Assembly: GCF_009767915.1 (NCBI RefSeq)
Contig: NZ_WSRP01000010.1
Coordinates: forward strand, 1 to 64,000
Length of the DNA: 64,000 nucleotides
Direction of reading: 5' to 3'
From: Parasutterella muris
GTDB taxonomy: Bacteria; Pseudomonadota; Gammaproteobacteria; Burkholderiales; Burkholderiaceae_F
Below are positions 44,921 through 54,190 of this stretch, piece after piece; position 1 is the stretch's first letter, and every line of letters starts with the position of its first letter. The position numbers were made by a program, and so were the translations under genes. The notes beneath the pieces were generated by a model. That model was given only the letters and a program-made list of their open reading frames with translations, did not search any database and was not told the origin of the DNA.

Positions 44921-46249
44921 TTAGTGCCGATGCGGATTATGTGACGTGTTCTTTAAGTGTTTTTTGTTAAAACTTCCGCAGAAGTTCTTAATCAGTTCAG
45001 AATTTTTTTCTGTTGAGGGAATTTGGTTTAAATACTTTTCACTCCATTTATCGGGAAAACCTTTGAGCGCCCAGGCGCAATAATCGAACGGGCCGTCGTG
45101 ATGCGCACTTTGTTTCAAGTAATTCAGAAAAGACTGGACCTTGGAAATAATTGCGACCAGATGGTTGTTATTGATGAACTGCGGCCACAGGGATGACTGT
45201 TTTGAAGTTTTTCCGGGCTGATAATTAAAGAATGGAGAGTGTTTAAGCGTGTAAAGCGAGACCAAAGCGGCACTCTTTTCAGACAGATCGTATTTTTTCA
45301 TGCAGAGTACAGCCAGACATGCAGCAAACCCCATGAAGAAATACACCGAGTCTTTATTCACAACGTTGGCAGGAATCTTTTGACCGTAAATATTCGGCTC
45401 AACAATCGTGCGAGTAGTTCCGTCCTTCCTAATCACTTTATGTGTCAAGCTGAAGTGCTTACCCATAAGATCTTTAGAGTAGATCTTCAAAAATTGAGAG
45501 AAATCTCCTTTAAAGTACGAATCAGGGCGCTGTGACCTGGAAGATAGGTTGGTATTCCAAAGCTTAATGAGGTTTATCAGTTCATTTGTGTTGAACTTCT
45601 TACTTCCTCTGAGCTTTAATGTTGAGTCCAGAAAATCGATGCAGCCCGTAACTTCTGAACATTTAAAGTTTGAGCTTGTACAGCACTTCCAAATACGATC
45701 AGAAATTTCGTCCCAACAAGGATTGGAAAGTTCCGAGTATTCGGATTCTTCGATATGCTTCAGAAAGCGTGCCTGCAGGGAGCGCCATTGAGAGCCGCTC
45801 AAGTCAAAGAGCATCGCGCTGATCATTCTGTTGCTGCACCTGGCTTGAAGTGCGTAGTAGATAAACGCCCAATTTCTGACAGTGCACATTAAACGTGAGG
45901 AGCCCTTCTTTAAGGATGGAACCAGCCGCTCGATATCGCCTTCGTATTTGTCGATGCTGACCTTGTCGTTCAAAGAATAGGCGAGGATCAAGGCGTGAAG
46001 CATATGTCTTGAAGGACGCTGTTTCTTTGTTTCAACGTAGCTTACCGTCGGCAGCTCTTCGAGCTGCAGCAAGGAGAAGGGAATTGAAGCGGACAAAATC
46101 ATAGGACTCGTAGGTTCAAGCAGTTGCGTGGGCGGGTTTATCAGTGTGTTGTTAAATCGATACTCATATGCGATACAAAGCATGTTGACGTCCCAAATGC
46201 CGAAAATTAGACCGGTGCCAAGACAACTTTTATTAATGTTCTGAATCAT
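44921..46249 (-). CDS. Unknown protein, first gene of conjugation operon
   Basis: A protein of about 442 aa. The ATG at 46249 has AAAGGTGG just upstream. No signal peptide or clear catalytic motif. A segment near residues 135-160 (RCSNRMISAMLFDLSGSQWRSL) is reminiscent of a helix-turn-helix, and clustered cysteines occur near 185-205 (WKCCTSSNFKC). The SXT group uses FlhC-like activators, but the similarity here is too weak to call. The stop is nine bases before the TraI_2-like gene, so they are co-transcribed. Role unknown; a regulator or relaxosome partner are the main guesses. Confidence 0.6.
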   Translation of the reverse strand: MIQNINKSCLGTGLIFGIWDVNMLCIAYEYRFNNTLINPPTQLLEPTSPMILSASIPFSLLQLEELPTVSYVETKKQRPSRHMLHALILAYSLNDKVSIDKYEGDIERLVPSLKKGSSRLMCTVRNWAFIYYALQARCSNRMISAMLFDLSGSQWRSLQARFLKHIEESEYSELSNPCWDEISDRIWKCCTSSNFKCSEVTGCIDFLDSTLKLRGSKKFNTNELINLIKLWNTNLSSRSQRPDSYFKGDFSQFLKIYSKDLMGKHFSLTHKVIRKDGTTRTIVEPNIYGQKIPANVVNKDSVYFFMGFAACLAVLCMKKYDLSEKSAALVSLYTLKHSPFFNYQPGKTSKQSSLWPQFINNNHLVAIISKVQSFLNYLKQSAHHDGPFDYCAWALKGFPDKWSEKYLNQIPSTEKNSELIKNFCGSFNKKHLKNTSHNPHRH

Positions 46250-47845
46250 AAGGACCACCTTTAATTAATATCAAAACAAAAAAATACTGTTTATCTCAAG
46301 CTGATAAGAAATTTTTAACGTGTCTAATTATTGTATTTTCAAAATTATTATGGTTAATAATGATCTAATTTTGAGTATCTTGCTGCCTGCTTTGGAATGG
46401 TCGGCGGTGAAAAACACCGCCGGACATTCACAGGTAATAAGTTAGATACACTAATAGGTAATTCTTCAAATGAGAAAGATTGTCAGCTGTATATCTTTCG
46501 ACTAATGGCCGGGTGAACAGTAGGTTTTACGCCTAACTAATATTCCGTCTTCGGATTTTCCGAGTCCGAAGATGAGGAAACATTAGTCCTGACAAAGGTT
46601 TCTCTAAGAATTACAGCTCCGACTCTTGGCCGAAGTTCGGAAGAAGATCCTTTAATGTTTTCCAATCGTTCACAGCGGTCAATCACGCGATCCGGACTTT
46701 CCGATCATCATTAGTCTTCTTCGGAAACGAACTTAGTAAGTTCGCAGCCTGAGCTGGAAACAGCAGTGCTGTATCTTCGTTCATATATCTATCCTTATTA
46801 CCAAGTGGGAGACAGACTGCCGACTGTCTACCCGGGTTCAAAAAAATAAGTTTGCCTAGAGTAGCATTAGTTAATCGGTCGAACTACGCCGACCTTTTTC
46901 GATCTCTGGTCGGAAAATTTGCTGTTGCATCTTTCCCGAGTGAGATCGGTGTGAAAGTGTTTATAAACAACTTTCGGTTGAATCGTGGTCCGAAGACCTG
47001 ATTCGCTCTAGGCTCACTATCAAGAGATGCACCTCCATTTCTCAGAGCCTCTACTCATCGAAGATAGAAGTGAATCTCTCGAGCATCGTTCACATTCATG
47101 AAAGAAAACTTCCTGTGATGACACTCGGCCGTTTCTCGTTTGTTTAAAAAAGCGAGCTTCTTTAAAACAGAGCTGCATGCAGCTCCAAGTCCCGGTCTTA
47201 CGAAACAGGCTTTGTGAAATCCGAGGAGATCTAAGCATCGTTTCGCTGAGACGGCGTTTGCATCGGGGAATCCTTTTGCGTCGGCCGTCTCGCTGACGAA
47301 TCGAACTGTACAGAGGGTTAGAAAAATAAAAAACAGATATTTTGGGTCAAAATTTTTAAAATTAACTTTATATTTCTAAAATTAAAACATAAATAACTAC
47401 TTGATTAATTGAGTTTAAATTTGAATCTATTTGAAGAATCGAGATTCCGCAAACTTAAAGAAAATTTCGTGTAATTGATTGTTAAGAAATGAGAATTTAT
47501 AAGACTATAGATGGAAAGAGATTGAATTGTTAATTCAGGGTTATCTTTTATCTAATGTTACGTAAATACAAGTTCTGAAATTAAGTTGGATGGGTTTTGT
47601 CTTAATTAAGTTTTGTCGTATTGGCTGTGATCTGATGACTTGTCAAGTATTTTTGTAGGGTTACTATTTTGATGGATAGTAGCAATAAAGTATTAACAGT
47701 TGATTTATATTAATGTTTTTCAAATAGTTATAATTTCGCTAAACTGGAAAAATATAAATTTATTTCATAGAAGGGTAATATAAAGAAACTCTGCGCAAAA
47801 GGTGGGTTATATGGTATAATTACCGTACTATATTAAGTTACGACT
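46250..47845. other. Gene-free, hairpin-rich region upstream of the conjugation operon
   Basis: About 1.6 kb with no credible coding sequence; short open frames such as 47020-47238 lack ribosome sites and protein character. It holds several perfect inverted repeats: CGGCGGTG/CACCGCCG at 46402-46422, TCTTCGGA/TCCGAAGA at 46548-46572, a 17-base palindrome at 46728-46744, CCGACC/GGTCGG at 46889-46915 and GAGACGGC/GCCGTCTC at 47248-47291. From about 47330 to 47800 it is strongly AT-rich without repeats. Candidate functions are promoter/leader and oriT; neither is proven. Confidence 0.5.
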
Positions 47846-48816
47846 ATGAAGATTAAAGCACCCTCGTTTGCTGACTTATTTGCAGAAACCTTTCCGCAGT
47901 TAGGCGGTACTAGAAGAACTAAATTCCTTGAGACATTGGACGCTATCATTTCTTGACAGGATTTGTGTGCTCTGATTAGTCCTTACTACAGTGAGGGTAA
48001 GTGCGGCAAGCAGCCGTATCCGTTGGAGTTCATGATTCGCGTACACTTTCTACAGCTTGTCTACAATTTGGGCGATCCGATGTGTGAAGAAACGCTTTGT
48101 GACTCTCTTTCATCTCGACGATTTGTAGGTCTGGCAATGAATTCAAAATGTCCGGATAAGACCACTATTCTGCGCTTTCGCCATTTACTCGAAAGAAACG
48201 GCTTGGATAAGCAGATTTTCGATTTATTATTCAAACATCAGTTAACTCAAAGAGGTCTTCTTTTTAGCAAGGGAATGATAGTTGACGGCTCTTTTATTGA
48301 GGCACCGAGTTTGACAAAGAATGCCGGAAATGCGTTCGGCTAAGAAAGGCAGCAATTGGCATTTTGGGATGAAGCTTCACATCGGTGTGGACAAAGTCAG
48401 CGACGTCATTTCATAGCGTGACAACGACAGCGGCGAATGTTCACGATATAACTCAGGTTGATAAATTAAGAAGTCCTACTGATTGGGAAGTCATAGGAGA
48501 TGCGGGATATCTCGACATGGACAAACGCGAGATCGCAGACCCGGAGCACGTCACTTACGCTGCGGCAAAACGATATAGCCAGCGGAAAAAGCTCCCGGAA
48601 GCTAAGGTAGTGCAAGAAAAGAGGCTTAGTTCAATCAGGAGTAAGGCCGAACACGCTTTCCATCGGATAAAGATTCAATTCGGTTATAGAAAAGTTCGTT
48701 ATCGGGGATTGGCTAAAAACACAGCAAGGCTAACAATGTTGGTATCTATCGCTAATATGTTTACCGCACTTTGCTATGAAAAACGAACGAAAATGAGGAA
48801 AATGAGTTTTGCATAG
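47846..48816 (+). pseudogene. IS5-family transposase, decayed
   Basis: A complete IS5-type transposase can be followed from ATG 47846 to 48816 only across lesions. TGA at 47954-47956 stands where the family has Trp (AIIS-W-QDL). A frame change follows at about 48325 (TKNAG to [15 protein letters not shown]), and a single-base shift at about 48405 leads into [12 protein letters not shown]. The catalytic regions remain recognisable: MIVDGSFIEAPS, VIGDAGYLDMDK, and the C-terminal RSKAEHAFHRIKIQFGY. It cannot produce a functional transposase. Terminal repeats were not identified with confidence. Confidence 0.85.
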
Positions 48817-48926
48817 GATAAGTGTGTCTGTACGGAATACTTTTAGAATAAATCGATCAATAAAGAGGGGTTAACTACCTGATATCAGAAAAAAATACCT
48901 AATTTTCAGTGAAGGATGCCTTTTCA

Positions 48927-49959
48927 AAGGAGGTTGGGAAGACAGATTCTTATTTCGCAGAGGTTCCCAAATAGCAAGATCGCTATGGCAGCTGTCCAAA
49001 TCTGCGTCATGACGGCATTTTCAGTAGTTCCGACAAAGCTCTTGATGACTAGGTTTTGTTTGATGCGCTTAAAGAAAAGCTCTATCTGCCACCTCAGTGG
49101 CGCTCAATTCTTTGCTATTGGTAAGAAATTCAAACCAACGGTTTGTTTCTTTGTCCGGCCATTGTACGACTCTAAAGCTTGTATCCGAGCAATGCTCTTT
49201 GGCTTTAAGTCCAGTGAATTTCATCTCATAAAGACCCCAACATCCTTCAGGATCAGCCTCAATAAGACCCTGACGAAGCGGCGTATGCAGCGCGTTGTCT
49301 TTTAAGCGGGTGACAAACACAACCCCTTTATCTATCAGTCTTTGGAATAATGAGTAATTGTTGTACCCCCTATCCATAACGACGATAGAACCGGCGGGAA
49401 TATCCTCTAATATTCCTTTGGCTCCCTTGATATCGCTCGTCTTTGCCGGCGTTTCCACGATGAGCTCCGACAGTGAAGTATCGTTGTTCAAAAGCGTGTG
49501 AAGTTTTATTCCGCCTTTACGCCTTCGGTGCTGAGCCCATTCAAACAAACGCAAACATAAGCTTATTGTCGTGGAATCCAGACTGAAGACCGGCTTAGTG
49601 AACCTATTTTCCAGACGCCCTTGAATCTCGAGTCTAAATTTTTTCAGCAAGACAAAATAAAAGTCCTCATAAAGTTTGTAAGGCCGCTTGCTGTTGGCGT
49701 AGCTCAGGGTAGATCGACATGCTGCTGTCGCACCTATGTGACTGAGCTTGCCTAGACTCGAATAGAGGCCGTCGGAAATCTCCAGTAATGAATCTGCCCC
49801 TGTGAGTTGGCAAAAAAGCATTGCGATAAATTGGCTCCACGTCGTAAGCCTCTTGGCCCCTTTGTTGGATTGATAGTGCGTAATCAAGTTTTGAAACTCA
49901 ATTTTTCCGCCCATAAGCCGGACAAGTTGGGCAAACATAGATATCGTTGTTCTCTGCAT
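48927..49959 (-). pseudogene. IS4-family transposase (DUF4372 type), frameshifted
   Basis: It starts at MQRTTISMFAQLVRL (ATG 49959) with the DUF4372 N-terminus (QLTGADSLLEISDGL). Catalytic aspartates lie in FSLDSTTISL and VVMDRGYNNYS. Before the catalytic glutamate a small deletion removes about seven residues after EVAD and shifts the frame; the missing frame resumes with IELFFKRIKQN (E present) and runs to a stop at about 48927. So the transposase is inactive unless a frameshift rescues it, which the deletion makes unlikely. Confidence 0.85.
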
Positions 49960-50126
49960 GCAGGCGCTCCGTTTGTTTATTTGGCAAAAAACAACTTTAT
50001 CGGATGGCCAGCATGTTCGCATCTGGGTTATCTCAATTGTGAAAATTTATTTTGGGCACTAGTGGCATTAAACGTTAATGAGAGTTATTATTCTGAAAAA
50101 ATAGAAGAATTTCAGGAAGCGAGAAA

Positions 50127-50540
50127 GTGGAAGACCTTAAAGAAAAAAATAATTTTACGAGATTCATCTCTTTTTGCGTTTCCGGAACCCTTGGTTTTCT
50201 AATAGATTCTGCAACGTACTACCTTTTATCAACTTTGTTCGCTTTTTATATTGCAAGATTTATAAGTTTTTTTGTAGCAGTAATATTTACCTGGCTATTT
50301 AACAGGACTATCACGTTTAATGATAAAAAGTTCCAAGGTTCGATGTCAAAAGAATTTATTTATTATTTCTCATCAATGGCAATAGGGGGCGCGGCAAATT
50401 ACTTGAGTTTTATTGGATTGATGGAATATGTTGAAATTGTTAAAGACTATCCTGTGATAGGTATTGCAGTTGGATCTGTAGTAGGATTAGCAATCAATTT
50501 TACATTGTCAAAATTAGTTGTATATAGAACACAACGTTGA
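50127..50540 (+). CDS. gtrA: GtrA-family flippase-like membrane protein
   Basis: A 137-aa protein with four predicted membrane helices. The opening FTRFISFCVSGTLGFLIDSATYYLL is the GtrA signature, and WLFNRTITFN and LAINFTLSKLVVY complete the family pattern. GtrA is thought to flip bactoprenol-linked glucose across the inner membrane. It overlaps gtrB and belongs to an AT-rich three-gene glycosylation operon that modifies O-antigen or similar polymers. Composition differs strongly from the conjugation cluster, indicating separate origin. Confidence 0.9.
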   Translation: MEDLKEKNNFTRFISFCVSGTLGFLIDSATYYLLSTLFAFYIARFISFFVAVIFTWLFNRTITFNDKKFQGSMSKEFIYYFSSMAIGGAANYLSFIGLMEYVEIVKDYPVIGIAVGSVVGLAINFTLSKLVVYRTQR

Positions 50541-50545
50541 TCAAC

Positions 50546-51657
50546 ATGTTGATAACATTAATAGTACCCGTTCTTAATGAAGAGGAATCAATTCCTCTCT
50601 TTTATAAAAAGATTCGTTCTTTGTATCCAAATTCAACAAAAGATAAACTAACGTTTGAGGAAGAAGATGATGATAAATTACACAGAAAAGAAAAAGATAT
50701 AGAGCTGTTAGGGGGGGTAATCAGCAATACAGGATTAAAAAAATTATTGACTCTCCTCAAGAAAATACTCAACCTGATTTAAATAGCGCAACTTATCAAA
50801 CTTCTTCACACGTTCACATTGCTATACTTTTTATCGATGATGGCAGCACGGATGGAACGCAAGAAAGACTTAAGGAACTTAAAGACAAAGATTCTTTGGT
50901 TTCATATTTAACTTTTACTCGTAACTTTGGCAAAGAAGCGGCACTAATAGCCGGGATAGAACACGCTAAAGGTGATGCTGTAATTCCTGTTGATGTAGAT
51001 CTTCAAGATCCTCCCGAAGTCATCGAAAAATTAATTGAGAGATTTATTGATGGTGCAGATGTAGTTTTAGCTAAGAGGGTTGATCGAAGCTCAGACAGTT
51101 TTTTAAAAAGAAAAACAGCTCTGTGGTTTTATGGTCTCCATAATCTGGTTAGTAAGCCAAAAATTGAAGAGAATGTTGGCGATTTCCGGTTGATGAGTCG
51201 AGAGGTCGTAGAAAATATTAAACGAATGCCAGAAAAAAATCTGTTCATGAAGGGAATATTTGCTTGGCCCGGTTCGAACAGAACAGATGTTGTTGAATAT
51301 AAAAGAGCATCGAGACAGGCCGGCTCATCGAAATTCAATGCATGGAAATTATGGAATTTTGCTTTAGAAGGAATAACAAGCTTTTCTACTGCACCACTGA
51401 AAATTTCCACGTACTTCGGCCTAATTGTATCTCTGTTTTCCTTTGTGATGGCAGTCTATTTCTTTTTCCAAAAAGTTATTCTGGGTATCCCGATTAGCGG
51501 GTACGCATCAATCATTGTGTCTATCCTATTTTTAGGAGGAGTTCAATTAATGTCAATTGGCGTGTTGGGAGAATATGTAGGTCGCATCTACTTAGAGGTA
51601 AAGAACAGACCTAGGTATATTTTGAAGACATCTGGGGAGCGAAAAAATGATAAATAA
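50546..51657 (+). pseudogene. gtrB: GtrB bactoprenol glucosyltransferase, out of frame at a G7 tract
   Basis: The N-terminus (ITLIVPVLNEEESIPLFYKKIR) and the remainder ([59 protein letters not shown], then two C-terminal membrane helices) belong to one GtrB protein. They are in different frames. The switch lies at seven G's (50711-50717), or possibly at an A7 run 20 bases later (50737-50743). One extra base would give an uninterrupted protein of about 371 aa, longer than usual because of a ~60-residue acidic/low-complexity insert between YKKIR and IDDGS. This is the classical arrangement of a slippage-controlled gene. As written the gene is OFF. Confidence 0.85.
50711..50717. repeat. G7 mononucleotide tract in gtrB
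   Basis: Seven consecutive G's inside the gtrB coding region; G8 would fuse the two reading frames. A second homopolymer, A7 at 50737-50743, could give the same frame change. Confidence 0.85.
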
Positions 51658-53284
51658 AATTTATGACAATGATAAAAAAAATGCATATTTTACAATTTTA
51701 TTTTGTTCATTAGTATTGCTACAACTTTTACTCCTTTTTTATTTTGGTAACCAAAAAAAAGGTTTTTTTATTGATGAATTATGGAGCTATAACCTTTCAA
51801 ATTCATATATGTTTCCGTTTATAGGAGATGCAAAAGACTATTTTGGCCGATGGCTTCCGAGCTCTTTTTTTCTAGATTCGTTAACTGTACAACCAGATCA
51901 GAAATTTGAATATGGCTCAGTTTTCGCATCTCAGGCCGCAGATGTTCATCCACCTTTGTATTACTATTTATTTCATACGATTTCTTCTTTAACTAGGGGA
52001 GTTTTCTCAAAATGGCAAGGGTTAATTCTTAATTTTATATTTTTTGCAGGAAATCAGTTTATTTTATGGAAGATTTCTAATCAGTTAATAAAAGATAAAA
52101 TAATATCACTGTTTATAGTAGCATTTTATGGATTTTCTGTCAGTGCGTTATCTACATTCTTAATTATAAGAATGTATGCTTTGTTGACGTTCTTCACTCT
52201 CCTTATTACCTATCTAATTATATTGTTTGACAGAAAAAAAAGGATTCCTATTGCTTTGTGTGTTGCAATAACACTATCGTATTTTTTGGGATTTCATACT
52301 CAATATTATTTTGTAATTTACGCATTTTTTATAAGTGCTTTTTATTGTATTTTTTTGTTATTAATTAAAAAATACAATAAATTGTTTATCTTTATTTCTT
52401 GCACACTGTTAGGTATATTTTCCTCAATTATATGTTTTACACCTTCATTACATCACATTTTTGATGGTTATCGTGGAAAAGAAGCATTCTCAAATTTTGG
52501 AAGTGCAGGTTTTATACAAAAAGTAGATTATTATTTAAATGCTCAGCTTTCACAATCTATTTTTTTGTTGTTATTTGGACTATCTTCTATTCTCCTTTTA
52601 TTCTTATTATTGAGAAAATTTGTTAAGTTTGAATACAGCAAAACAGAATCGCGACTCTTGGTGATTTGTGATTTTAGTTTTAAACCTTATCTTCGCTTTG
52701 AAATATCAAGTGATCGGATCCTCATCGGAATAATATTTTTAGCATCTTTGATTTCTTATTTGTTTGTTGTTCAACTTTCATCTATTACCGATGTGAGATA
52801 TATTTATTTTGTAGTACCATTATTAGACCTCGTTGCAGTTTCTATTTTTTTTAATATTTCTGGCTTGTTAATAAAAAAGAAAATTACTTTGTATTTCATT
52901 TTTTTCTTAATATTGTTATCTTTTAGTGCTTCGAATATTAGAACAAACAACATTCACTGGATACATAAAAAAGAAGGTCAGGCTATTGAATTAGTTAAAA
53001 ATACACAAGATTCCAGAATAATTTATATTGATAAAAACGAGTTCTGGTGGCCGACAATGGCTTATTTCAATTTTTTCATCAATGCGAAAGAAGTTGAGAT
53101 GATAACTGAAAACAATATATCTAAAATAAAGCTTCCGAAAAATATCGATCGCGTTTTCATAGTTATTTCAAGATTCTGTAACAAACAGAATATTATAAAG
53201 TATCTCAATGAAAAATTAAATTTAAAAGATGCAAAAGTAATCTATGAGGATTGGCATGGACAGGTTTATGAACTATCCAAATAA
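51647..53284 (+). CDS. GT39/ArnT-type membrane glycosyltransferase (GtrC position)
   Basis: A 545-aa protein with about 10-11 membrane helices. [10 protein letters not shown] near residue 40 (the D/E active-site loop) and [12 protein letters not shown] around 97 are typical of GT-C enzymes of the GT39/PMT_2/ArnT group. GGGGAG precedes the ATG, which overlaps the end of gtrB. In gtr operons the third gene is the serotype-specific enzyme that attaches the flipped bactoprenol-linked sugar to the polymer in the periplasm. Very AT-rich. Acceptor sugar unknown. Confidence 0.8.
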   Translation: MINKIYDNDKKNAYFTILFCSLVLLQLLLLFYFGNQKKGFFIDELWSYNLSNSYMFPFIGDAKDYFGRWLPSSFFLDSLTVQPDQKFEYGSVFASQAADVHPPLYYYLFHTISSLTRGVFSKWQGLILNFIFFAGNQFILWKISNQLIKDKIISLFIVAFYGFSVSALSTFLIIRMYALLTFFTLLITYLIILFDRKKRIPIALCVAITLSYFLGFHTQYYFVIYAFFISAFYCIFLLLIKKYNKLFIFISCTLLGIFSSIICFTPSLHHIFDGYRGKEAFSNFGSAGFIQKVDYYLNAQLSQSIFLLLFGLSSILLLFLLLRKFVKFEYSKTESRLLVICDFSFKPYLRFEISSDRILIGIIFLASLISYLFVVQLSSITDVRYIYFVVPLLDLVAVSIFFNISGLLIKKKITLYFIFFLILLSFSASNIRTNNIHWIHKKEGQAIELVKNTQDSRIIYIDKNEFWWPTMAYFNFFINAKEVEMITENNISKIKLPKNIDRVFIVISRFCNKQNIIKYLNEKLNLKDAKVIYEDWHGQVYELSK

Positions 53285-53383
53285 CGGCCTATTGTTATTC
53301 GAAGTAGTCTTTTTTTAATATAATTTTATTTCTCAAATTTCGCCGTCTGTTTCTTAAAACTAGAGCATACGGCGAGATGAGAA

Positions 53384-53957
53384 GTAAGCGTCTCATCGCA
53401 TAATTTTACTTTTTAAAACCTCGCCATATACTTGTCTAACGTACTTTAACGGAGGACAAAATAGCGAGATTTTCTTGGGCGCACTATGAAACCCTGGCAC
53501 GAAGAAAGTACCTTAACAGCACTGAGGTGTTGGAGAGAATAAGACAGGAAACCGGCAAGCGGATTCATCCTCAGATTGTTGGGCAGAACCTTCCCTGCGT
53601 GTTGAACAACTCCTTCAAAGAACAGAGCTCAATCAGTGTATTTACACTGGAGTCAGCGACAGCGGATTCCAATGAGTCAGCCGTTCTTAAATATCGAGTA
53701 GACGGCATTGAATTTGAGCTTCATGCCAGCAATGCTGGCGACGCAGCTGTTGCACTGCTCAGAACAATTCTGTAGGTGCAGAGCAAATGAATATCTTGTT
53801 TAAGGAGAGTTCTAGTGTGTCAGTGGTTGTAACGCCGACGGATTTGAGAGGCTCTTTCCAAAAGCTGTGCAGTATTGCTCAGGCGATGCTGAATATTGAT
53901 GTCGTGAGCGGCAGCGTGAATTCTATCAATCATTTGAACAGTGTTCTCAAAGTTGGC
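53384..53957 (+). mobile_element. Truncated IS66-family element
   Basis: The left terminus begins with GTAAGCG at 53384, the usual IS66 end. TnpA-like and TnpB-like genes follow. The right part (TnpB end, TnpC transposase and right terminus) is missing; the sequence runs into the 3' end of an IS3-type remnant near 53910. The element cannot move by itself. Confidence 0.65.
53461..53775 (+). pseudogene. IS66 TnpA-like accessory gene, start codon lost
   Basis: The frame encodes ARFSWAHYETLARRKYLN to ...AAVALLRTIL (about 105 aa). A perfect GGAGG at 53451 is followed five bases on by ATA at 53461 rather than ATG, so the natural start looks mutated; GTG 53527 would yield an 82-aa product without the N-terminus. 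The family resemblance is modest, but position before a TnpB-like gene inside IS66 ends supports it. Confidence 0.5.
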
Positions 53958-53966
53958 GTTTCCTGA
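53816..53966 (+). pseudogene. IS66 TnpB fragment
   Basis: Starts VSVVVTPTDLRGSFQKLCSIAQ, matching the conserved TnpB start (TPVDMRKSFDGL). It breaks off after VVSGS; the final 15 codons come from the neighbouring IS3 remnant. Only the N-terminal third of the ~115-aa TnpB is present. Confidence 0.6.
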
Positions 53967-54113
53967 AATCGGTTGCCAGTAGGTGTTGCCTACTGACAAC
54001 CGAAAGCAGGAGTGAACGAATTTTACTTCACTATCTACCTCTTAGATACTCCTCCCTACGTGATTTCCAATGCTTCTTTAACTCTCCTCTTAAAGCTGCA
54101 GCCTTTGCCGGAG
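53910..54113 (-). pseudogene. IS3-family remnant A, 3' part, split by IS21 element
   Basis: The revcomp of 54040-54113 (ACTCCGGCAAAG ... ATCACGTAGGGAGGAG) aligns with the IS3 remnant at 61110-61170. The downstream tail shares the 18 bases AACCGATTTCAGGAAACG with 61260-61277. It continues at 56585 across the IS21 insertion. The reading frame is destroyed. Confidence 0.6.
53971..54001. repeat. Stem-loop near the 3' end of the IS3 remnant
   Basis: A 13-bp imperfect stem (GGTTGCCAGTAGG / CCTACTGACAACC, one mismatch) with a 5-base loop. It sits beside the 18-base sequence shared with 61260-61277, so it belongs to the IS3 remnant, possibly to its end. Confidence 0.5.
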
Positions 54114-54190
54114 TGGGAATTATCCTAATCGTGGACACCTGATATTTTGTTTAGCTACCCTGAAAGCTCTTTAACATTAAAGGAGCTTTT

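Noticed and set aside
46801-46850. tRNA-like stretch with GGGTTCAAA.
   Set aside because: No acceptor stem, D-arm or anticodon arm could be paired around it.
47020-47238. Small minus-strand open frame in the gene-free region.
   Set aside because: No ribosome site, odd composition, and it runs across hairpin sequences.
48816-50050. Terminal inverted repeats for the IS5- and IS4-type elements.
   Set aside because: Only short, weak matches such as AATTTTCA were seen, so no boundaries are claimed.
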